A stretch of DNA of 6,406 nt from Candidatus Poseidoniaceae archaeon (GTDB taxonomy: Archaea; Thermoplasmatota; Poseidoniia; Poseidoniales; Poseidoniaceae), in assembly GCA_013329925.1 (NCBI GenBank), contig DUJK01000181.1:4767-11172 (forward strand), read 5' to 3'. Below, one piece after another: positions 1 to 5,405 of this stretch. The position numbers were made by a program, and so were the translations under genes. Within the stretch, counting starts at the first letter, position 1, and each line of letters opens with the position of its first letter. The notes beneath the pieces were generated by a model. That model was given only the letters and a program-made list of their open reading frames with translations, was not told the DNA's origin and did no database searches.

Positions 1-15
1 ACATGAGGGAGTTAC

Positions 16-402
16 ATGCCGACATGCAGGTTCTGTTTGGGAACTTTTTCCAGAGACCAATTCATTCATGGAAATGGTCCCCGTGCTCAAGTTTGTATTC
101 GTTGTGCAGTAGACCGTAAAATGGCTTCAGAAGAAGAAATAGCGAACCTCTACAATGAAAAATTACGTAATGCCAGATTATCACTGGTTGCCAGACGATA
201 CAGTATGTTCCTATACATTCCAGTCCTGTGGACGCTTTGGGGGATGTATATCAGTTCAGTAGACCCTTGGGGCCTTTACTTCTTGTTTGTCCTAATTGGT
301 TTAACACTATTTGCTCCTGTTTGGTTTTTCATCCGCAGTGCTCACTTTGCCGGCAACCTTGCAAGGCTCACACCAAATTATGAAAGACCAAAGGGTCACT
401 GA
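16..402 (+). CDS. Small zinc-ribbon protein with two membrane helices, function unknown
   Basis: I do not recognise this 128-residue protein as a named family. The N-terminus has two CxxC knuckles, Cys4/Cys7 and Cys27/Cys30, spaced as in a zinc ribbon. A charged, probably helical stretch follows (about residues 35-61). Two hydrophobic segments come next, roughly 62-80 and 86-106, joined by a very short loop, and then a short basic tail. This suggests a membrane-anchored protein with a cytoplasmic zinc ribbon, but the partner or substrate is not visible. The ATG at 16 is preceded by a purine-rich GAGGGAG ending four bases upstream, a good ribosome site. A TGA at 4-6 could be the stop of an upstream gene outside the window. 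The gene is convergent with ychF, and the two stop codons touch with no base between them. Confidence is high that it is a gene and low for any function. Confidence 0.8.
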   Translation: MPTCRFCLGTFSRDQFIHGNGPRAQVCIRCAVDRKMASEEEIANLYNEKLRNARLSLVARRYSMFLYIPVLWTLWGMYISSVDPWGLYFLFVLIGLTLFAPVWFFIRSAHFAGNLARLTPNYERPKGH

Positions 403-1683
403 TTATTTGGAATGGATCTTAAGCACATCTCCGTCGCTTAACTCATAATCTGCGCCAACTGCTCTACGAGAGCGTCCGTCTACTCCTTTGATGAACCCGT
501 CACCTAAGTCACTGTGAACCATGTATGCTAATTCCTTTGCAGCCAGTCCGACTGGCACTACAAAAGCATCTGGTAGCACTTTACCATCACCATCAGTCCA
601 TTGACCTTCATCTTGTACTGGATATACTACGATATGGTCTAATTGATCAAACAATACCTTATCGATTATGTCAGAAACCCCAGTATTCCCACAGGAGGTT
701 AATTTTTGACTCATCTTTTCTAAGGCTTCAATCTGTTTGGTATTCAAATTTTCTTGCTGAAGAATTTCAAAGGAAGAGTTACCTGATTGATAATCAATTA
801 TACCTGCTGAAGACGCCCGCATTAAGGCTAATTCCATATCTGCCATACAAGGAATTATTATTCCATTAGCATGGAGTTTAGCAATAACTCCTTCGGGCGA
901 CATATCAAACTTATTTGCCGCAATATGGATGGGGAATAACTCACTTCTAAGACAAGTTGCGAGTAAACCAAGAGTTTCGGGACTCCAGTCCCACGGAGGA
1001 CTAGAATCGCTATTCTGTTGTTTGAATGATTCAAAACCTCTTGTGACTAGAGTTATTGAAGAACCGAGTCCGGTTAATTTTTCATGCAAGAAGCTCAAAA
1101 TACCTTTTTCTCCTTCTGACTGTACTCTCCTTACACCTCTAGCCCAACTGTCCTCAAGTAGGCCTAAAATCCAATTATCTAATTCCTTTGACAGGAAGTC
1201 AATTTCTTGTTGTACCGAAGACGCGGCATTGGTTGAATCTAATTCAGCAGCCTTTGGATTGCCTTCAATGTCTGTTGTACCGGCAGCATCAACCACTTGG
1301 ATAAGTGCATCACAATTAGACAAATCGGCAAGGAAGGCGTTGCCTCGGCCCCTTCCTTCACTAGCTCCGGGTACTAAACCTGCTACATCTACCAGATAAC
1401 AGGGCACTAATCGCTTAAAACCAATACAATCACCTGTCCGAGGCTGGCAAATACTGCCTTTACGAGGGTCATCGGGGGAAATCGGTGCTAAACGTCCATC
1501 GGCCTCATAGCGTTGCCGTAGCTCTTTACATGGGCAATCAAGTCTTGCAGAAATGAATGCAACTCCTACATTCGGTTCAATAGTACAAAATGGATAATTA
1601 GCAATGTCGACTTTAGCAAGTGTTGCGGATGAAAAAAATGTTGATTTACCAACATTAGGCTTGCCGACTAAGCCAATCTTCAT
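403..1683 (-). CDS. ychF: YchF/OLA1-type translation-associated GTPase/ATPase (Obg-like family), archaeal form
   Basis: This is a 426-residue P-loop NTPase of the TRAFAC/Obg-HflX superfamily, YchF subfamily, a cytosolic ribosome-associated nucleotide hydrolase. Visible motifs are the G1 P-loop GKPNVGKST (residues 7-15), the family signature ANYPFCTIEPNVG (28-40), G3 DVAGL (99-103), and G4 NKFD (257-260). A C-terminal TGS domain spans about 349-426. A helical insert lies between G3 and G4, as expected for the family. The G4 is a classical NKxD, whereas bacterial YchF and human OLA1 have NxxE and prefer ATP, so GTP is the likelier substrate here. Four cysteines (Cys50, Cys52, Cys79, Cys86) sit between the switch region and G3. 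As I recall, archaeal members share a similar CPC...C...C pattern, which may bind metal. Length is slightly above the usual 360-400 residues. The ATG follows a GGAG ribosome site seven bases upstream, and the gene starts 13 bases after the stop of the preceding membrane-protein gene, so co-transcription is likely. Confidence 0.95.
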   Translation of the reverse strand: MKIGLVGKPNVGKSTFFSSATLAKVDIANYPFCTIEPNVGVAFISARLDCPCKELRQRYEADGRLAPISPDDPRKGSICQPRTGDCIGFKRLVPCYLVDVAGLVPGASEGRGRGNAFLADLSNCDALIQVVDAAGTTDIEGNPKAAELDSTNAASSVQQEIDFLSKELDNWILGLLEDSWARGVRRVQSEGEKGILSFLHEKLTGLGSSITLVTRGFESFKQQNSDSSPPWDWSPETLGLLATCLRSELFPIHIAANKFDMSPEGVIAKLHANGIIIPCMADMELALMRASSAGIIDYQSGNSSFEILQQENLNTKQIEALEKMSQKLTSCGNTGVSDIIDKVLFDQLDHIVVYPVQDEGQWTDGDGKVLPDAFVVPVGLAAKELAYMVHSDLGDGFIKGVDGRSRRAVGADYELSDGDVLKIHSK

Positions 1684-1696
1684 AGGAATTCTCCAA

Positions 1697-3877
1697 TCAT
1701 TCGCCTAAAATTGCCGCGATTAAATCAGCTTTTGTTCCTGTTTCTGCAACACCTTTCTCTTTGGCTATTGAGATTAGTTCTGCTTTCTTTAACTTGTTCA
1801 GGTCAGATTTTGACATTTCATCGCTTGCTTCAGACTCTAACACTTCTGCATCAGGTGAAGAATACGCGGCGGCAATCTTTGCTAATGCAATATCAAGTTC
1901 TGGTAGATTGATATTGCCGTCGCTGTCAAGATCAATCGCAGCAACAAGTCCGTCTACCTCCCAAGGGGGGAACTCTCCAACATCACTTTTCACCAAAGCC
2001 TGTTGGAATTCATACCCATCAATGCTACCTGAATCATCTAAGTCAATTGACTTGAAAAATTCGAATACTGTTTGGCCACTACTTTTTAGATAATCAACCA
2101 ACATCATCAATTCCTTAGCAGGGCCTTTGTGTTCCTCGGGCACCTCTTCAATGGGTTCTTCTTCTGGGAATTCTGTGATTTCGTCATTGTGTAAGGTTGC
2201 AGACACGGCTATGACTGTAGAGCCTCCATCATCTTCGGTTGCATCACCAATCATCAATGTAGTATTTACGCCAACTCCTCGGCCTAGCAGTTGTTGGATC
2301 GTGGTGCTGGTCCCTTCAACTAGCGTGTATATTTCAACGTCTGAAATTTTAGATCCAACCTCTGTGAGTTTCTGTGAGGAGGTGCTGGTTCTAATCAAAA
2401 CTAAAGTCGCTAAAATAACTGAAATTGGAACTAGGTAAAACATGGCTGCGGCCACCAAATAGAAGCCAGAGGTTGAGGCCACTACCTCTTCAACTCCTGA
2501 ATCAAGTACGGCTTTTTCGGTGAAATCTCCAATCAGCATAGTAATTGTCGCAGTTAATCCTCCAAGCATCATAAACCATACAGACATGTTTGCTCTTGAT
2601 GGTTCAGCTAATTTGTTGCCAGATGCTAATGGATAAGATGAGAACATTGCCGATAACATCATCAAGCCTCCAACTGTGTACATGAAGCCATTGTCAATTG
2701 TGGAAGACATTGTTAGCATTTGATTAGTTCCAGTGAGGGTGTCCATTGCGGTAAAGTAACTACCTACGGCAAATATTGGCAACAAGAACATTGCTAGTGT
2801 TGCCGATAATGCTCCAGGGTTTTTTAGAATTCCACTAGAATTGGATGACGCAGTGGCTAGGAGATTGACTGAACCGGCAAATAACGGTAACAAAGAAAAC
2901 GTTAGTAACAATGCTCCAACATTCTGCAATAGGTCTCCTGCATTTGCAGCGGTCATAAAAAATGGTGGCACTGTTACAAACAGCAGTACCATATTTGCAT
3001 TTAGCAAAGAGCCAGACCAAATAGGGACATTAGCCGCATGAGGGATTACGTGGTATGCTAAAGCAAACATAAGGATAAGTGGAACCCAGCCCTCAATTAT
3101 TCGCTCTGACATCCATGCCATTTGGGTAATATCTGCTGCTTCTCCGATTACATAGTACATTGAAGCAACTAATTTTGCAACTATTGCCATAATGAGGAAC
3201 CATGCTGTTACTGAAGTAGTGCCTTCGTCTCGTTGTGAGTAAGTTGCTAATACATTTATTAGCAGTGCAGTGAAAAATAGGCTCGAAGCCACATAATTCA
3301 CCATAAGTGAAATTAAATCTCTAATGGTTTGCTCATCAGCAATATCGGCAAATTTGAAGATAATTGGGATTAAAATTAGATTAAAAGAAAGAGCGGCGGT
3401 ATACAGTAAAGCAATCATCGAAGCACTTGCTTCACTTGCCAGGCGATTGTTACCAGTGCGAGCCACAGCAACCAAACAGCCACCAATTAGGAGATAGGTG
3501 AAAGAGATTAACATTACAGCTGAAGTGAAATCGGCTAATGCTGAACCATCATCGTATGACCAACCAATACTTGCTAATGAATCCAAAGCGGTAGGGTCAT
3601 AATTATGCCAGATTGCAATAAAGCCAGAGATAACAGTGAGAATAAACCATCCTGTACCATATTTGATCCAAGTTCTACTGCCGCTACCTGGTTCATCTTT
3701 GAATAGATCGACAAGACCTACTGGTGCTTTATTCATCAAAAATAAGGCAAGTTGCCTTAAGGGTGCTCCCATTGTCCCTACGCCATTGTTTACGTAATAA
3801 GATACGACCAACAATGCGGTTAGTAATATTGCTGCTGAAATAAAAACTGGCTCCATATTTACAGCCCCGTTATTCAA
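1697..3877 (-). CDS. Heme-copper-oxidase-subunit-I-like membrane protein lacking metal ligands, with C-terminal EF-hand pair and SAP domain
   Basis: This 726-residue protein has about 13 membrane helices: one extra at 10-30, then a 12-helix core starting near 71, 113, 150, 185, 223, 260, 288, 315, 355, 390, 430 and 467. Positive residues fall in alternate loops, placing the C-terminus in the cytoplasm. By eye the core resembles cbb3-type oxidase subunit I. FTSAV (117-121) matches HTSAV in helix II, WMSERIIEGW (255-264) matches WWYGHNAVGF in helix VI, and TIDNGF (393-398) matches TIGHVH in helix X. All these family histidines are replaced (Phe117, Arg259, Pro/Phe305-307, Asn396, Phe398). The membrane part has only His91, His276 and His280. 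It therefore cannot bind heme and copper in the usual way, and oxidase activity is not expected. After the membrane part come an unassigned domain (500-562), an acidic linker (564-586), EF-hand loops at 612-623 and 649-660, and a SAP domain (about 690-724). The TTG start at 3877 has a GAGGT site five bases upstream and overlaps the preceding gene by eight bases. An ATG at 3856 is the alternative (719 residues). Confidence 0.85.
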   Translation of the reverse strand: MNNGAVNMEPVFISAAILLTALLVVSYYVNNGVGTMGAPLRQLALFLMNKAPVGLVDLFKDEPGSGSRTWIKYGTGWFILTVISGFIAIWHNYDPTALDSLASIGWSYDDGSALADFTSAVMLISFTYLLIGGCLVAVARTGNNRLASEASASMIALLYTAALSFNLILIPIIFKFADIADEQTIRDLISLMVNYVASSLFFTALLINVLATYSQRDEGTTSVTAWFLIMAIVAKLVASMYYVIGEAADITQMAWMSERIIEGWVPLILMFALAYHVIPHAANVPIWSGSLLNANMVLLFVTVPPFFMTAANAGDLLQNVGALLLTFSLLPLFAGSVNLLATASSNSSGILKNPGALSATLAMFLLPIFAVGSYFTAMDTLTGTNQMLTMSSTIDNGFMYTVGGLMMLSAMFSSYPLASGNKLAEPSRANMSVWFMMLGGLTATITMLIGDFTEKAVLDSGVEEVVASTSGFYLVAAAMFYLVPISVILATLVLIRTSTSSQKLTEVGSKISDVEIYTLVEGTSTTIQQLLGRGVGVNTTLMIGDATEDDGGSTVIAVSATLHNDEITEFPEEEPIEEVPEEHKGPAKELMMLVDYLKSSGQTVFEFFKSIDLDDSGSIDGYEFQQALVKSDVGEFPPWEVDGLVAAIDLDSDGNINLPELDIALAKIAAAYSSPDAEVLESEASDEMSKSDLNKLKKAELISIAKEKGVAETGTKADLIAAILGE

Positions 3878-4139
3878 CGACTACCTCGCCGATTAATGTT
3901 GCAACTATAACTCCAATTCCAACTAAAATTCCTACAAGATAATACCAAATTCCGCTACCGCCAAGATTGCCGATAAACGGTACGACATCCCCGAGAATTG
4001 GCATTGTATCCCAACCAAATACATTGGCAAAGAGAGCAAATAAGCCAAATACTCCAACAAACATCAGGGTAAGCGCCACTCGCCCCATTGATGGTTGGCC
4101 TGTTCCAACTGTTACATCCGGCAATATTGAATTATTCAT
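3870..4139 (-). CDS. Small two-helix membrane protein, probable partner of the oxidase-like protein
   Basis: This is an 89-residue protein that I cannot assign to a family. About 19 polar residues come first, then a hydrophobic helix (roughly 20-41). A loop containing GWDTMPILGD and Pro54 follows, then a second helix (roughly 63-85) rich in Gly, Ile and Val, and a short acidic end. It has no cysteine or histidine, so it offers no sites for heme or copper. The ATG at 4139 has a GGTGA ribosome site six bases upstream. Its last codons overlap the TTG start of the large oxidase-like gene by eight bases, and the GAGGT site for that gene lies inside this coding region. Such overlap usually means translational coupling of subunits of one complex. 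Small hydrophobic accessory subunits are common beside heme-copper oxidase catalytic subunits, so an accessory role in the adjacent protein's complex is a reasonable inference but unproven. Confidence 0.8.
   Translation of the reverse strand: MNNSILPDVTVGTGQPSMGRVALTLMFVGVFGLFALFANVFGWDTMPILGDVVPFIGNLGGSGIWYYLVGILVGIGVIVATLIGEVVVE
3883..3887 (-). promoter_or_regulatory. Ribosome-binding site GAGGT inside the upstream gene, deciding a TTG start
   Basis: GAGGT lies five bases before the TTG at 3877 and matches the anti-Shine-Dalgarno complement used elsewhere in this window. The competing ATG at 3856 has only a GGGG run upstream and no match of this kind. This favours the TTG start, although the GAGGT also encodes conserved-looking residues of the 89-residue protein and could be coincidental. 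Confidence 0.5.
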
Positions 4140-4153
4140 TTCATCTCACCCAT

Positions 4154-4179
4154 TGACCCCGAAGGGGTCATTCCGACCC
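4154..4179 (-). repeat. Nested inverted repeat with two mutually exclusive hairpins in the leader of the small membrane protein gene
   Basis: On the plus strand, TGACCCC (4154-4160), a GAA spacer and GGGGTCA (4164-4170) form a perfect 7-base inverted repeat. A third arm, GACCC (4175-4179), can also pair with the GGGTC of the middle arm. In the minus-strand RNA the middle arm (UGACCCC) can therefore pair either with the arm before it or with the one after it. It could in addition pair over about four bases with the GGGU next to the ribosome site. The structure ends about 15 bases before the start codon at 4139. It could be a leader regulatory hairpin or an mRNA end or stability element. No U-tract follows it on the minus strand, so an intrinsic terminator is unlikely. 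Confidence 0.5.
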
Positions 4180-4191
4180 ACCGGTAGAGTA

Positions 4192-4227
4192 GTCATAAAC
4201 ATTCACTAGGATAGCAATAAAAAGTAA
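4192..4227 (-). promoter_or_regulatory. Possible promoter or transcript end between the radical SAM gene and the small membrane protein gene
   Basis: This AT-rich stretch immediately follows the stop of the radical SAM gene. On the minus strand it holds a CTTTTTATTG element (about 4215-4224) and a GTTTATGA element (4193-4200). Either could serve as an archaeal TATA box for the downstream membrane-protein/ychF unit. The T5 run at 4219-4223 could alternatively act as a short archaeal U-tract terminator for the upstream unit. Neither matches a consensus strongly. The main support is that this 88-base gap is by far the largest in the minus-strand block. Confidence 0.3.
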
Positions 4228-5394
4228 TCATAGAGAACGGAGATTTTCAATTCGATTTCCCCGGCGTGGTCTTGAAATTCCTAGCGGCAATGGAAGGGCC
4301 GATTCTAGTGCTAATTCTTGTTGCCAAATCGCTTGACACTCACATGACAAGCCATCGAATTCTCGTAAATCGCCTGATACTGCATAGCGTTCAATAGCTG
4401 CAACAACAAACTTGTCACAAGTGCCACAATTGTGAGCCCCACGGATTTTGCCACCAGCAGTTGGGTGAATGATTAGACGGCAAACTTGGTCTTCTGAACC
4501 GTTGGTTCCACCTTCGGGATAAATTATTGGATGTGCCCGTTTTATCATCTCAACCAGCGACCACAGCCACGGTGGACGGTACTCATTATTTCTGTGTAGA
4601 CGGTCAATAACTGTCCCGCGCTGAATATTCATTGGATTAACAGATACCTCATCGCTTTTACCAGCCACATCTTTGATCCATCTAACTCCATGTTCAAGAG
4701 CATCAATTTCATTCATAAATGGCGGCTTGAACATTAGATAGGTTTTGACCCGTAAGTTGTATTTATGTAAGTTTGCCACCGCTTTGTCCCAGGCTTTTGT
4801 CGAAAAACCCTTGTTGACATGGAAACGCAATACTTCATCGTCATAGGCCTCTAATCCAACCGCCACCGTAAATGATGGATTGATTTGGGTGGCCCAGGAC
4901 AACTTAGCATCGGTAAGTTGCTCGCAGCGGCTTTCAACAATCAGTTCCTTATCCATTTCATGGCATTCCCGTAAAACTGTTGCTTGAAACTCAACGGGTA
5001 TTTCACGGTCTTCTAACAAAGAGCCTGAGGTATATATTTTAACCATCTTCTGATCCTTAAAACCGTCATGTTGGGCTTTAGCCGCCTCCCATTGAGCATG
5101 TAAATTCTCATTGGTCACATCGTCTCTTGTATCGTTGAAATAACCGCAAAAAGTACAACCACTAGACCACCACCAATGACAACCCTTGGTTCTAAGAATC
5201 ACGGTCACAGCACTGCATGGAGTACCATCTGGCAAGGTCTCTGGAGTGACATAGACTGTGGCTGGATGGTTTGCGTCCCACGATTGTTGCTTTGCCAGAG
5301 CCCAAGGGGTATTGGCTGGCGCTTTGACCAAATGATGTATTTTAGCAGGTTTTTCATTACCCCCAACTAAAGTTAATGAGATTTTGTTAGCCAT
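4228..5394 (-). CDS. raSEA: Archaeosine-biosynthesis radical SAM protein (RaSEA-like)
   Basis: This 388-residue cytosolic radical SAM enzyme resembles RaSEA, which works with ArcS in archaeosine formation at tRNA position 15. ArcS attaches lysine to preQ0-tRNA, and RaSEA converts that adduct to the formamidine of archaeosine. The [4Fe-4S] cysteines are probably Cys72, Cys80 and Cys83 in GCHWWWSSGCTFCGYFND, a C-x7-C-x2-C spacing instead of the usual C-x3-C-x2-C. From memory this wider spacing is typical of the family. Downstream parts of the radical SAM barrel include KIYTSGSLLED (119-129), LIVESRCEQL (151-160), VAVGLEAYDDEVL (177-189), LRVKTYLMFKPP (214-225), and SVNPMNIQRGT (251-261). A C-terminal cysteine set, Cys323/Cys326 and Cys351/Cys353, looks like an additional metal site. 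The ATG at 5394 follows a near-perfect GAGGTGAT ribosome site that overlaps the stop of the decarboxylase gene, so the two are probably translated from one message. Assignment to the radical SAM superfamily is very firm; assignment to RaSEA is by remembered motif pattern. Confidence 0.88.
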   Translation of the reverse strand: MANKISLTLVGGNEKPAKIHHLVKAPANTPWALAKQQSWDANHPATVYVTPETLPDGTPCSAVTVILRTKGCHWWWSSGCTFCGYFNDTRDDVTNENLHAQWEAAKAQHDGFKDQKMVKIYTSGSLLEDREIPVEFQATVLRECHEMDKELIVESRCEQLTDAKLSWATQINPSFTVAVGLEAYDDEVLRFHVNKGFSTKAWDKAVANLHKYNLRVKTYLMFKPPFMNEIDALEHGVRWIKDVAGKSDEVSVNPMNIQRGTVIDRLHRNNEYRPPWLWSLVEMIKRAHPIIYPEGGTNGSEDQVCRLIIHPTAGGKIRGAHNCGTCDKFVVAAIERYAVSGDLREFDGLSCECQAIWQQELALESALPLPLGISRPRRGNRIENLRSL

Positions 5395-5397
5395 TTA

Positions 5398-5405
5398 ATC
5401 ACCTC
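5398..5405 (-). promoter_or_regulatory. Ribosome-binding site GAGGTGAT overlapping the preceding stop codon
   Basis: This eight-base match to the archaeal Shine-Dalgarno consensus lies three bases before the ATG at 5394. It shares bases with the TGA stop of the decarboxylase gene (5404-5406). The arrangement fixes the start of the radical SAM gene and suggests translational coupling. Confidence 0.8.

Noticed and set aside
525..869. Open frame of 114 codons on the plus strand
   Set aside because: It is antisense to the TGS end and middle of ychF; there is no ribosome site or family resemblance.
929..1399. Open frame of 156 codons on the plus strand
   Set aside because: It lies entirely antisense to ychF, whose motifs are unmistakable, and its translation is low-complexity Ser/Leu-rich without any recognisable domain.
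1711..2438. Three overlapping plus-strand frames opposite the EF-hand/SAP tail
   Set aside because: They are shadows of the coding strand: compositionally odd (Leu- or Ser-rich) and without domains.
1697..3877. Treating the oxidase-like gene as a pseudogene because its active-site residues are missing
   Set aside because: There is no frameshift or internal stop, helix spacing and loop charges are well kept, the tail domains are canonical, and it is packed between intact co-directional genes.
1697..3877. Membrane pyrophosphatase or a generic transporter as the identity of the large membrane protein
   Set aside because: The acidic DDxxD-type motifs of proton pyrophosphatases are absent, and the helix order and local motifs fit oxidase subunit I better; a structure search should still test this.
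4154..4170. Perfect inverted repeat as an intrinsic terminator of the radical SAM gene
   Set aside because: No T-run follows the hairpin on the minus strand, archaeal termination generally relies on U-tracts rather than hairpins, and the repeat sits next to the ribosome site of the following gene.
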